From Paramyrothecium sp. XJ0827 (lineage: Eukaryota > Ascomycota > Sordariomycetes > Hypocreales > Stachybotryaceae): a stretch of 64,000 nucleotides of DNA. Below the pieces are notes generated by a model. That model was not told where the DNA came from and made no database searches. It saw only the letters and a program-made list of their open reading frames with translations. The position numbers were made by a program, and so were the translations under genes. The stretch covers positions 3,286,001 through 3,350,000 of the forward strand of contig JAJFPB010000007.1 of assembly GCA_020881915.1 (NCBI GenBank), read 5' to 3'. This document shows, piece by piece, positions 1 to 10,605 of the stretch (the stretch's first letter is position 1; the number at the start of each line of letters is the position of its first letter).

Positions 1-844
1 CGAGCCAGGATGTTCCTATTTTCGGCCAACTGTAACATTAAATCGCTGTAAACATTACTGGTTTGCTGCATGTAGTTACAGTACGGTCAGGACAATTCTT
101 CTTTTTGCAGGATCATGGTCAGCATAATGGAATTATTTAGTTAGGCAAGCCTTTGTCCGCCAAAGACGATGAATCCTGACATGTGTTCCCTGTTTGGACC
201 CCCAAAATAAGGCTTAATCAACTTAACTCGAAATTGGTTGATACCCAACATATTCCTCTGGCGTCCGCTCCCCTGTCCCGCCCCTTGGTTACTGCAGTGG
301 CAGACTCCTTACTCGTCAGTGAGGCAGTCAGGTTGCTTGTCAGCACTGTTGATGCATCAGTATCAGCCCGGTGGTTTCCGTTTGGTTGGGACTCGGGTTT
401 TTTGCCTGTGATCTACTCTCAGTCTGCCAAGTTTGAGCTCGCAGTAACTCATTGTAAAGTCCTTTCGTTTGACAGGATTATTATGTGAGGCTGACGGTTC
501 CAATGAAGTCAAGTTACAGTCGCACTTCGAGATCAAAGACTAGTACGAAGCCCATTTACTGTCCTTGGGAATATGGCCCGAATATAGAGAATTTTCATCA
601 TCCCTGATAGCATACACCTGCTTGAGGGTTCCCATTGACACCCCAACTTAACAAGTCTAGCTTGCTGAAACATTGCCTGTGGTCCTGCACAAAGCTCTAA
701 GTTTTCTCCTCTAGCAACTGGAAAACGCATCCTCGATTGACATGGAGTTTCGGAGAACTCTAGTTGCAAGACCTAGACCTTCGGGTGACAAATATTAGTA
801 ATTTCTTCCGATCGCTTCCGCGTAATAACGTGTACAATCTGGCG
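1..844. other. intergenic left edge
   Basis: No coding region with family-like sequence or splice signals is visible. Short open frames (for example 183-488) have no recognisable motif. The right side is probably the 3' UTR of the minus-strand gene that ends at 845. Confidence 0.6.
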
Positions 845-3800
845 TTACAAGATGTAAACAACAGGGTCTCTCAAGTGCGTTTCCTCCTTTCGTAGCGAAC
901 CCAAACATGACCAACATGTATTCCCAGACAATAAGCATATTCGTCTTGTCTGGGCTATACATATCATTGTTGCCGCTAGCCGGGCTTGCCAATTCTCAGA
1001 AGCCAAGAAGATGCAATTTTTCCCCGTAATGTCTAGCAGCTCGGTCCAGTTCTCGACGACAGCCAGTGGGAAGTCTGAATACTGATACTTCTCTTGATCG
1101 TGTCCGGCAGGACACTTTCCCTTCAGGGTTATGGCCTGAGTCTCCGTCGTGGTTACATCCTGCGTGTAGCGATACATGAGCGTTTGGTCCCCTAACGTGG
1201 CGAGGATGTCGAGGTCCGCTATCCATTCTCCTCTGCCGTGAACGGAAACAACGCTCTCGAGAATATAAAGCTCTGTATCCTGAGCCCCCGAGTAACCAAT
1301 GTCCACCTCCTGTTTTTTTCCAGTAAACCAAAGATGTAGCGTGCAATCGGCAAAGCAGTCTCTGACCTGCCCGTCCCAGGCAGCGTGGCTGATCAGATGC
1401 CATCGATCCAAGCCCAAGGGCATCATGCGTGGGCTTAATGGAGGAACCAACAGCGCAGTTCCAGCTTGGCCAACATTGCCCATGACATGTCGCACCTGGC
1501 TACTTTTGCGAGGCGGTATAGCAGGGTCGCACAAGAGGGCTTCCGCGATAAACAAGGAGTTGCCGCTCGACAATGCAATAACGTTCCGAAGCTGTGATGG
1601 GACAATGTCAAAGTTACTCTCAAATAGCAGAATGCCAGAGAACGAAGCGCGCACGGAGAGTGCGAATGGCTTCCATGCACGCGCCGGTTTCATGGGTTTG
1701 ACTCTGGCCATTGACGCTTGGTGCTCTTTGAGGACATAGTCTGGCTGTGAAGCGAAAGCCTCATCAAAACAGTTGGTTTGAGTAAGATCCGACAATTCAG
1801 GGATCGATATGTCAAGCTCATCCTCAAGATGTGACTCTACAATCTCAGGGCTCTCCTCGCCTTGTTCCTGCTCTAGGTCGTTTCCGAGTCTTATAGCCCC
1901 GAACCACTTGCTGTCGACAAGCGACTGGCCGAAAACCCGGACGTCGATCGTAGCCTGCTTGAGAGAACGATACAGCAAGTTGATTGTCGCTACTGCGCGA
2001 AGAGAATCGGTGAAGGTTTTGTCAAGCTCGTTAACCGACTGCAAAATAACTTGTGGCAGGACGTATTTGTCGACACGGTTCTCCTTGAACATGTCAAGTA
2101 ACTCACTCGTGGATAAATTTGCCTGGTGTTCTGGAGGAGCTAGATCTAGCCTCAGGAAAATAGCTGCTGAGTCTTCATCCCCAAGCCACCTCTCATAATG
2201 CCTCATGTCCCCGAACCAGGGCTCGTAGGCGTCCATCGCGGAGTGAGAAGGAAGGCCCAAGTGGCCCCAAATTACACGTATGGGCCTCGCTGCGGTGGCG
2301 AGTGATACTATAGGCTCCTTTTCGGTGTCGAGGACCTCCTCACCAAGACTTTCGAATATATTCTTTTGGGACTCGAATTGCTCCTTGTAGTTGACAAAAT
2401 GATCTACCGGAGTCTTTTGATTTATAGTAAGAGTCTCTGTAGAAGCGTCGAAAGATTCCGTTGTATGGCCGATATACACGTCATTTCGGATGGCTTCATC
2501 ATCCCGGTTATCGTGGCTTTCATCATCGATCGTCAGTCCAGTTGGTGGAGAGGATCTAATCCATCTCCTAAACACTTGGTTTTCCTTTCTCTCCCCATCT
2601 TCAGTTCGTTTCTCGTTTGGTCGTGGAAACTGCACAGACGAGGCATACTCCTCTCTACCGGTCTCGTCCGAGATATACCTGATTATGGCACTCTTGTAGG
2701 AGAGGTGGCACTTTGCAGCATGAGCACGCAAGAGCCTGACACGCTCATTTGCACCATCGGCAAAGCTAATGGCAGTATTGAGGTCTGACAAACCGAAAAA
2801 CGGGGGCAGTCTGGTGCCCGCCGGCAGTATGCCAGTCAAGTATGAGTAGCGACTTCGGCCCAAGTTCAACAGTTGAGAAGAAATCTTCCGGGTCAAGCCC
2901 TCCGCCTTCAAGTGAGCGATTGCAGTCTCTCCAAAAACTTGCAGCCAGGAGTTTCGGAAGTGTTTCGACTGTTCGGGTAGTGAGGTGAGCAAGGCCTTGG
3001 ATAGCTCTGCGATCCATCCAATGACCCCGTCTAGATGTTGATCTTCGATACCCCAGGCTCCAAGCAGACATCCTAGAACCGCCGTATCGTAGTCTCTCAG
3101 ACTCAATCGTGAGCCTTCTGACTGGATGGCACTGGTTCGCTTTACAGGATCACCATAAAATCTTAGATGAGCGAGTGGTAGTGACCACCGCAAGCCAACT
3201 TGCTCTGCGTCGCAGTGTTGAAGACCAATCGTAAGGATGCCAGATTCTGGCACCAGAGGGTCCTTCTGCCGGACAAGCTTTGTTGTCGAGTCCAATACAT
3301 TCAGATCGGGGTAAATATGCCATGACGACAAGGCGAGCAGTATCTCGCCGCTTTGCATCTGTAGAGGTGATCCACTCAATAGCTTTTCCATTCCTTCGAG
3401 GCCCGATTTCCACGCGTTCACAACGCTGTCATAAAGCACCGGCTTAGAATTGACAAACTTGCTCATATTACCGATGATGAGAAGCAATTGTTTCTGCTGC
3501 AGTGTCCGGGCAGAATCAGCTATCCGAAGCCATGCCCGGGCACTCGCATCCCATTCGGCGAGCTGCGCACGGTCAACCTGCTGCTGCACAGCCATCATTG
3601 ACCGTATGTCCATGGAGTTTGAGGCCTCGAGGTTATTCTGGACCTCCTCTTTCCGGGACTTGAGCAGCTCGACCCAAATCGACGTTGCTTCAGCACTGTC
3701 CCACATGCGAGCGAGCATACACGCCAATAGATGGACCTGTACGGCGCCGCGCCCAGAAGTTGCGCCTGCCCAAATGCTCGTGCCGTCGACGCCAGCCTGG

Positions 3801-4141
3801 CCGCTCAGCAGGCCGAACGTGGCCGATGAGAACCTCTTCTTGTCATCCTTGGTGCTCGCCGTAGCAATCTCACTTGCTCTCAGGCCATAGCACCGGATGA
3901 GCTCCGGCGTCTCGGGGAGAATCGGCTCGAACATGGCAGCCAACCGGCGCGCTGTGAGATGGAGGCTGCCATCCTCGGCCTTTTGGCGCCGGGCTGGCGT
4001 GAGAGACACCCCGAGATCGTGGAACTCTGCAGGGGGCTGCACCTTGACAAGGGCGAAATCGAAATTGATGTTGGCAAGGGCTTGAGTTAACTCCGGTGCC
4101 GCTGTGAATCCAGAGACCTGTATGCGCCCAAAGCTTGTCAT
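845..4141 (-). CDS. large uncharacterised conserved fungal protein
   Basis: Single uninterrupted frame of 1098 codons. I choose the Met at 4141 (MTSFGRIQVSGF) over an in-frame Met 21 codons upstream at 4204, because the extra residues look like leader sequence. The protein is acidic and soluble, without signal peptide or membrane segment. The N-terminal half is helical with many Leu/Ala (for example LQQKQLLLIIGNMSKFV near residue 245). An acidic, low-complexity stretch of Glu/Asp/Ser follows around residues 530-600. The C-terminal part carries several Trp and Cys residues (NCIFLASENWQAR, TCWSCL). I do not recognise a catalytic domain. The general look matches large Pezizomycotina-only proteins of unknown function often found near heterokaryon-type loci, but that is only an impression. 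A further C-terminal exon cannot be excluded. Confidence 0.75.
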   Translation of the reverse strand: MTSFGRIQVSGFTAAPELTQALANINFDFALVKVQPPAEFHDLGVSLTPARRQKAEDGSLHLTARRLAAMFEPILPETPELIRCYGLRASEIATASTKDDKKRFSSATFGLLSGQAGVDGTSIWAGATSGRGAVQVHLLACMLARMWDSAEATSIWVELLKSRKEEVQNNLEASNSMDIRSMMAVQQQVDRAQLAEWDASARAWLRIADSARTLQQKQLLLIIGNMSKFVNSKPVLYDSVVNAWKSGLEGMEKLLSGSPLQMQSGEILLALSSWHIYPDLNVLDSTTKLVRQKDPLVPESGILTIGLQHCDAEQVGLRWSLPLAHLRFYGDPVKRTSAIQSEGSRLSLRDYDTAVLGCLLGAWGIEDQHLDGVIGWIAELSKALLTSLPEQSKHFRNSWLQVFGETAIAHLKAEGLTRKISSQLLNLGRSRYSYLTGILPAGTRLPPFFGLSDLNTAISFADGANERVRLLRAHAAKCHLSYKSAIIRYISDETGREEYASSVQFPRPNEKRTEDGERKENQVFRRWIRSSPPTGLTIDDESHDNRDDEAIRNDVYIGHTTESFDASTETLTINQKTPVDHFVNYKEQFESQKNIFESLGEEVLDTEKEPIVSLATAARPIRVIWGHLGLPSHSAMDAYEPWFGDMRHYERWLGDEDSAAIFLRLDLAPPEHQANLSTSELLDMFKENRVDKYVLPQVILQSVNELDKTFTDSLRAVATINLLYRSLKQATIDVRVFGQSLVDSKWFGAIRLGNDLEQEQGEESPEIVESHLEDELDISIPELSDLTQTNCFDEAFASQPDYVLKEHQASMARVKPMKPARAWKPFALSVRASFSGILLFESNFDIVPSQLRNVIALSSGNSLFIAEALLCDPAIPPRKSSQVRHVMGNVGQAGTALLVPPLSPRMMPLGLDRWHLISHAAWDGQVRDCFADCTLHLWFTGKKQEVDIGYSGAQDTELYILESVVSVHGRGEWIADLDILATLGDQTLMYRYTQDVTTTETQAITLKGKCPAGHDQEKYQYSDFPLAVVENWTELLDITGKNCIFLASENWQARLAATMICIAQTRRICLLSGNTCWSCLGSLRKEETHLRDPVVYIL

Positions 4142-5000
4142 GGTTTCATCTCCGGATGATGATATGGAAAGAGGCAGAAGAGGTTGATCAGCCCCCCTCA
4201 TCACATGGTTGCAGGAATTGAAGAAGCTTGCTTATTGGGTAGCACTGCCTTGAGTGGCTGAACTCGGCAGGGGTTTCATGGTTGCTAGAAAGCGCGGCAA
4301 GAAAAATCCACCAAGTTCGAATTTCAGCTCTATACTGAACTCTCGGCAGTATATCCTAAGCTCAAGTACATATGTTGATAAGGTAGATGACAGTGCCAGC
4401 CTATCCGTGTCCACCAGGATTGGTATATGGCCTTTGTTTCGGGAGCGTACACGCCCATCAACAGTGGAGGACAAGCCTAGGGTTAGCTGACATGGGTAGC
4501 ATGACATTCGCGATGGGCATATTGTCAATCTCGGCAACGGTGCTCCAATGCGTTCCCGTCTCTCTTGGCTTTCTCATCTCTATTGCCACACTAGAGTCAA
4601 TTCTACACTGAATTTAGTTAAACTCCGTGACTATACCACTGTCTCATCTTTTGATTGCATTTGATGGCAATCAAGGCCAGAACCACATGACACTAGAAGC
4701 ACGTAAATCACTTTGAAAGACCCAATGCCACGGTTGGCATCGCCATCACTGAGACGAGATAAAAGGTCTGCTTTGGTTCCAGTGAAGCCATCCTAAGCGC
4801 GGCTCAAAATAGTGGATTCAGGGCACTAAATGGTAGGGTTGCAGATCGAAGGTAGTTTCGTGCAGCCCATGGGTCCATTGTTCGATGGACGAAGCGATTC
4901 GATGAGCCAGCAAAAAAGAAGAAGCAAACAAGAAAAAGAAGAAGAAAAAGGGAAGGGGGCCATGAAGCAAAAGGAATTGAAGAAAAAAAGAAAGGAAAAA
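4142..5000. other. intergenic between unknown gene and 5S rRNA
   Basis: Presumed promoter of the minus-strand gene at 845-4141. The part from about 4905 to 5000 is a purine-rich A/G tract on the + strand that runs up to the T-run terminator of the 5S gene. No gene seen. Confidence 0.5.
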
Positions 5001-5119
5001 ACATGCAACAGCCGGTGTTCGCTGGTCGTCACCGACCCAACTACTAATCTGCCGCTTACTTGCTTAATTAAGGGAGAGCGGACGGGATCCCATGTTTTCA
5101 AGCAGCTATGGTCGCATGT
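5001..5119 (-). rRNA. 5S ribosomal RNA (copy A)
   Basis: On the minus strand the sequence begins ACATGCGACCATAG and ends GGTTGCATGT-like with closing helix I, 119 nt, the usual fungal 5S length. Eukaryotic 5S hallmarks are in order: GGGATCCCGTCCG after loop B, an A-box region with TTAATTAAGC, TTAGTAGTTGGGTCGGTGAC (box C region) and the CAGCGAA segment. A T5 run follows directly (4996-5000 on +), the expected RNA polymerase III terminator, and TTATATA lies 26-31 nt upstream, as in Neurospora 5S genes. It is identical to the copy at 20501-20619 except for two paired bases in helix I. Flanks are not homologous, so it is a dispersed singleton, the arrangement known from Neurospora and other Pezizomycotina. 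Confidence 0.95.
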
Positions 5120-5712
5120 GATAGATTAAGCAAATGTTGAAACTTATATAACCGAAAATTTTTAAATCTCAGCATGATGTTGCTCTGCGAATCTCTGGTT
5201 GCCTGCTACATACTGGCGATCTCAACATGTAATGCTGAAAGTGGCAATCAGTACAAGTGGAAAAATGACAATACAATATGTTACAAAAGAAACTTTAGTT
5301 GAATTCTCTTAGATCATTAGAAATAAGTCTATAATCAGCCTTATGAATCTAAAATATTGCTTTTTGGTGACTCTTCTGGGGAATAAGATCCGTATGTGGT
5401 GGGCAAAGTAGATGGGTGCGTCTGCCTTCTCGATACTGAAATACTACCGCTAACTTGTCTGACTGAGTCCTCCCCATCAAATCGCATATTCACTGGGCTC
5501 CTGGCATTGCTCCAGATCTATGCTATCCCTCATTTGAATTGGTCTTTCCCTTTCGGAAACTTGCGTAGCATGATCCTTACCAGCTGGCCAGACCCCAAAG
5601 CCTGACTTGGCCATAAGGATAGGGACCTTGGAAGTCCTGGTATGGCCACTACAGGTACTGGATGGACAACCCGTAGTGTCACACATGTGTCCTGTCAAAA
5701 TGCCGTGTTGAC
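5120..5712. other. intergenic, AT-rich
   Basis: Contains the 5S upstream element and an AT-rich stretch at about 5255-5360. The right end is probably 3' UTR of the GLEYA gene. No gene seen. Confidence 0.5.
5144..5150 (-). promoter_or_regulatory. TATA element of 5S rRNA copy A
   Basis: TTATATA on the + strand (TATATAA read on minus) lies about 25-31 nt upstream of the first transcribed base at 5119. That is the spacing of the upstream TATA element of Neurospora 5S genes. Confidence 0.6.
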
Positions 5713-6636
5713 TTAACGTTCACGTCCGAAGGCAGGAAAGACCGGGGCGGTTGTCTTATCGCAAGAATAACGGACAACATAAGGGCTAAACGTCTCCTCG
5801 TTGCTGACAATAACCTCCCCGCTTGGTGTTGTAATGGTGAAAGAAAAGCCGCCGCCATACTGGGCCTGGCCGTAAACGAAGCGGATTGGCACATATGTCC
5901 TTGCCGGGATGTTGAGTACAAAGCTAGCGCTCCCAGCGATATGATCAGGCTGGTTGTAGCGGGCCCTGGCGTCGGCGTTCTCGTCAGTCCAGCCCGCATA
6001 CGCCTTGGCGCCGGTCCACAAGAAGACAGCATCATTGGAGTAAGGGATGTTGATGCGGTAGCGGCCACCCTCGCAGGCGTAGAGATACGCGTGGTGGTTG
6101 AGAGCGAAAAAGTCGAGCCTGAAGTCATCCGTGTTGGAGTCGTAGATAGGGCCGGTTCGCGTGGCTGCGTTTCCGCCGTAGATGCCACCTACATAGCTAG
6201 TTGTCCCAATATGGAGGGGCCTGACAGTCTTGTAGGTATCCGGATGAAAGGTAGAGTAGGTGGTGTCCGTGTTACGGGCCGAGTTGTTGTAGTAGGCCCA
6301 GTCAAAGCCAAGGTTGTTGCAGCTAGGAGGAGGGGGGCACTGCGTGGGACAAGCGGGGGTGCTTGGCGTGGCTGTGACAGTTGCCGTGTTGGTGACTGTA
6401 TTGGTGACTATGTCGGTGACTGTATCAGTGATCGTGTCAATGATTGTGTTGGTTACTGTATCGGTGGCCGTGTCCGTAACTGTCGTTGTCTCCGTGACGG
6501 CAGGGCAGGTGGTTGTAGTGGTGGGATGGCGAGGGAGTAGCTCGCCGACCCTCAAATCAATGGCATGTGCTTGAACGGTGCTGAGCAATGTCATGGCGGC
6601 CATACTGGCAAGAGCGCAAGTGCTTCGGATACTCAT
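5713..6636 (-). CDS. secreted GLEYA-domain adhesin-like protein
   Basis: 307 codons from the Met at 6636, chosen because it gives a typical signal peptide (residues 1-25, MSIRSTCALASM...VQAHA). The upstream in-frame Met codons give a long non-hydrophobic leader and lie within the likely 5' UTR. Residues 48-90 are a Thr/Asp-rich repeat stalk, followed by a Pro/Cys turn (CPTQCPPPPSC). Residues 105-290 resemble the GLEYA/PA14-like carbohydrate-binding fold of fungal adhesins. Visible landmarks are FLWTGAKAYAGW and, near the C-terminus, YVPIRFVYGQAQYGGGFSF. No GPI-anchor signal or membrane segment is present, since the C-terminus is charged (FGRER), so release to the medium or the wall matrix is likelier than anchoring. 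Adhesion to sugar or host surfaces is inferred from the family. Confidence 0.8.
   Translation of the reverse strand: MSIRSTCALASMAAMTLLSTVQAHAIDLRVGELLPRHPTTTTTCPAVTETTTVTDTATDTVTNTIIDTITDTVTDIVTNTVTNTATVTATPSTPACPTQCPPPPSCNNLGFDWAYYNNSARNTDTTYSTFHPDTYKTVRPLHIGTTSYVGGIYGGNAATRTGPIYDSNTDDFRLDFFALNHHAYLYACEGGRYRINIPYSNDAVFLWTGAKAYAGWTDENADARARYNQPDHIAGSASFVLNIPARTYVPIRFVYGQAQYGGGFSFTITTPSGEVIVSNEETFSPYVVRYSCDKTTAPVFPAFGRER
6367..6495 (-). repeat. in-frame Thr/Asp/Val minisatellite (adhesin stalk)
   Basis: Codes residues 48-90 of the GLEYA protein. Imperfect 12-15 bp units give TDTVT, TNTII and TDTIT-type motifs. It is low complexity and likely O-glycosylated. Unit number could vary between strains. 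Confidence 0.75.
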
Positions 6637-8751
6637 GATGATAAGTTTCTTTGGTAGATTGTCTTTGCCAATTTCCAAGATCGGTATTGCGTGTTGGGAT
6701 GCTGGGGATCGGTGAAGGGCTGTGGATGACAGAACTCGATTTGGGTGCGGGCTTTGCTTGATTATATACTTCACTCGTAGCCATATCCTCCAACATCCAT
6801 GGAAACAGAATAACGAGGGCATCGACACATGCATGTCTCAACGGCGCTTCGGCTCGGCCCAACTCGTGCATGTGGGATCCGACATACCAAGACATGCACG
6901 CCAGGACAAAGCAAGGCCGAAACCAGCAATAGCCAAGTCCATCATGACAGCTGAGATCAGGAACTTTTCCCCTGGCGTTGGCATCTTTTGCATGCGAGGA
7001 CTGCCGTTGTGGAGATTTCAACCGCTTCCCCCAGAATGGGACCCTGTCATACGGCATTCCAACGACAATTCGGGCGCAAGTGAAGTCATCCTAGGCCCTT
7101 GTGCCTGCATATTAATCTGCCGAACCTCAATAATGGCTGGCTGGATGGTGCTGACGGAGTTTGCCCGACTGTCCAATCATATGCAAAAGTCAGCGTGCTT
7201 TTTCGACTGCAGAGTCTGCAGTCCCCTTTGAGGTTGTTAAGCGACAGCAGTGGGAAGCTGAGGCGCAACGTCGCAACGACACGATTTTGGACATGGCCAA
7301 GAATGGAAATTTCGAGGCGGAGCAGCCAACACTATGCGGGCTGAGATTTCGCGAATGACTTTGCCGGGGCGGTTCAGCTGTCCATCGGCATACCCTTCTG
7401 ATTATACTTGATGAATAGAGGCAGGTCAGAGGCACAAATAGATGTTGGCTTAATTGCTAGCGAAAGTGAGCGGATTCGATGCCCACTGCATTTTAAGCTG
7501 TAGATGTTCTTTCAGCGGCTATTCGAAGTTGCGAGGATCGAGACCTATCTCTCTAGAAAGCTCAGCCCACGATACTTTCATCCGGGCTCGCCGAGGACAT
7601 AGCATCAGCACGTGAGCAGTAAAATCGAAGAGGTGAGCCAAGAGATAAACCCGGTATCGCATATCTGGGAAGGACTGTTGGCGTTCTTCTTGGCTCATTC
7701 TTTTTCCGGGTTTTCAGGGGTCTTTGTGACTCGTCTCCTTCTTCCTTTCCTCGTTCCTAGCCTGCTGAGCGAGCGCTGAGGTTGTCGAGGCATCTCCAGA
7801 AATGGCGGAGAAACTTAACGAGAACTACCAATTAGTGGTCTAATCTTCTTGGGGGAAGTGTTTGAGCTTTGGGTATTTCTTGAAGCCATAAAACTTAGAT
7901 GGCTGCGAGATTGGGCAAGCCAGCATTCGTCCGTGCCGTGACTTCAGTACAAGCTCCTATCATTGCAGCACGCCATCCCATCTGAGATCTATCATTCTTG
8001 TAATCCTTCTCCCCATGCTTTTGCATGCACAGGATCGCCTTGCTGTCTTAATGGAACTAGTTTGATAGGGGTCATGGCTCAGATTCAGAAGATACCATTA
8101 AAATACTATGCTAGCATCTTGCACTCCGTGGCAGCGCTATCCATCAGCAGGAGTATCTTCGGCAACTGTTTCTCCAGGTAAGGTAGATTCTATCGTCGGC
8201 TCCATAGGTGTCGAATTCTGTCTTGTGAAGCTGGCAGTTGAACGTCGGACCTTGCGCAGGGCTGGAAGAACTGGGGTTTGGAGGTTCATTCTACTTCTCC
8301 AAAGATTCCCTAGCATCACTCGACAGATTCTTCAACATGTCGGCCGAAAATTGACAGAGTTCTTCGTTAAAAATATCTCAAGCTGCCATCAATGTTGGCA
8401 GCTGCCAGGTTGAACATTCACCACTGGGTTGCAGCTGCCTACCAACCTAATGTAAGGTACCTTACAGATGAGGTGTTCCAACGGCCATGATTTCAGGTTA
8501 AAACTGCGAGGAAAGGCAAGTCAAGTCATTTTCCCCATTCTCCTCGGCTTCATTTCCCGTGCAGCCCTAACTGCGGAGCACGGGCTTCGGCAAACCTACT
8601 GTTCGTTGAACAAACACTCCTGCATTCGTTACCCGGAGCATCGTTCCAGTCACAGCACTAGGCATTATAAGCATCAGCCGTATCCGCTCCGCCCTCGCAT
8701 TCGCGGAAACCTTTTCGAAGCCTGGGCAGCACCAAAGTACGATCTACTACA
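6637..8751. other. 2.1 kb intergenic
   Basis: Promoter of the GLEYA gene on the left. Several short open frames on both strands show no family features. A perfect 14-bp palindrome GTAAGGTACCTTAC lies at 8452-8465. No gene I can support. Confidence 0.5.
6762..6768 (-). promoter_or_regulatory. TATA box candidate of GLEYA gene
   Basis: TATATAA on the minus strand, about 127 bp upstream of the chosen start codon. The spacing fits a pol II TATA element with a 5' UTR of about 100 nt. Confidence 0.45.
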
Positions 8752-10402
8752 ATGGCTGTTCGACCTCTCCCGCAACCGGGCCTCTACAAACGGCCCGTAT
8801 TCGAGCCGCAATGCACGCACCTGAGTATGATGCGGCTCTACGACCCGGAAGCAGCCTGCCTTCACTGTCGACGCCCAGGCCCTTTTGGCTGGGTCTATCA
8901 GTGCACCCAGGATCGCGAAGAAGCGCTCGAACAAGCTGCTGCGCGCGGCGAGCTGGTAACACGCACACTGTCCCTCTTGTTTATTCCGCTGAATCCTAAC
9001 ATCTGGTCAGACTGCCTTCGATGACCTTGGCCGAGTGCTTGGAGCGCAGTTGCGGATCCGTCACAGAAGCCCAGCTGCTCGCCAAGATCGACTCAGCTTT
9101 TTCAGCGAAGTCACTCCTCAGCAAATGGCCAGCTACCGTCCTGAACATATTGCAGCCATCTTACGACAACGCGAGAATGTATTTCGTCATTGCCATATCC
9201 CCGATAACTCAAATCACGACTGACAAAAGAGCAGGTTCACCTAGCCGTGGAATCTGACAAAATCCGAAGAAACAACTGCACCATGTTCGGGCATTTCAGT
9301 CAACAGAATCTTAATGGGGCTTCGGCAAAAGTCCTTCATTACCAGCCGCCGTGGATTCGTAGCGCTGCTGAGGAATGCTGCTACTGGGTGTGTCCAACTT
9401 GTCGACCAAGCGCTGCTGACCGCGCCTATCTGAGCATAGATGCGATTGCAGGAGGTGAAATCACTCCAACAGCAGCCGTAGGATATGGCTTTCACGTCAT
9501 AGGCGAACGGCCCGTGATTAATGCCAATCTTGTCAAAACTATCGGCTGTCGTGCGGTTCCAAAGGTAAGACGCGCGTGTCTGGTGTCCTCGATTTCCGTT
9601 TGTCGCTGATGATTCCAACAGCCGAGTTTCAACAGCAGTTCTGATACCAGCTCATTTGGTTCTGACTTCAGCGTCATGGAGCTCCTCGATCACCAAATTG
9701 CCCAGGGCCATATCCGCTGCGCAGATGGGCTCTCTGTGAACGGAGTCGACAGCAACGATAAGACGCAGTTGCTGTTGCCCCCTGCTGAAGGAACACTGCC
9801 TACGCAGTTGACACACTCGCCTCATTTCAGCAATTTAGCTGATTTCTCTTCATATAATGAGCGTAATGTGCTCATGCGCAGATGGCCGTTTGAGAGGCCG
9901 CCAAAGAACGACTCAGCGTCTCTCCCTTTTCCAAACGTGTCACACCCTTATGAACGTGTACCTGAAAGGCGCAGTACAGAACGTCATGAAGTCAAGCGTG
10001 AAAGGTAACTACACTTAAAGGTAGTCGAAGGGCGGTGCTAATCGAGACAGTGAGATGACTCCAAATAAGCCAGAGGGAACGACTTGCCAGGGCAACTTGG
10101 CAGCAAGAATCCCACGATCCGCACCACCTTCAATCCAGTCTCATAATGGATTTCCAGCAAAAGCAGCTTCAACGCCGTTCAAACACGCGAAGATGGCACC
10201 GCTGAGCCTGCCCGTAGTGGGCGACACCATTGCTTCTCCGCCCAATGACGCCACGAGTCATGCAGGCAACGACATCGACGTGGCGTATCATATCAAGCTT
10301 GGCGACGGATTTGAACCAGCACCATTAAAGGTCGGTCATGGAGTAGCTGTGCTAGAAGAGAGTGTCGAGTTTGGTGTTCCGGACGTGATCACGCAGGCAT
10401 AG
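8752..10402 (+). CDS. conserved fungal protein with CxxC pairs, five exons
   Basis: Exons 8752-8955, 9011-9178, 9235-9564, 9622-10004 and 10051-10402; introns of 55, 56, 57 and 46 nt have GT..AG ends and CTAAC/CTGAC/GCTAAT branch points. Lengths sum to 479 codons (478 aa). The start MAVRPLPQPGLYK is the first Met of exon 1. Exon 1 holds a CLHC pair followed by RRPGPFGWVYQC. Exon 3 holds EECCYWVCPTC, so a small metal-binding site built from both Cys clusters is plausible. The segment SFFSEVTPQQMASYRPEHI is typical of a conserved Pezizomycotina family. Residues after about 240 are Ser/Pro-rich and probably disordered, with a short acidic C-terminus (LEESVEFGVPDVITQ). The family has no function that I know. 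Confidence 0.75.
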
Positions 10403-10605
10403 ACATGGTCAGTATGCTTACGAGTATTGTTTCAATGGCGAGCGAGGACGACATGGGACGTCTAACTGCCTGTATTGTTCATAAGTAGCATTGTCTCTAT
10501 GGCGGCATTCAAAAGTCGTATTATAAGACTAGACATTATACTGTACGGAGCGCGTATAGCTGTCTCCGTATGTAAGCTTGGGATCATGTAGTCGCGCGAT
10601 TCAGA

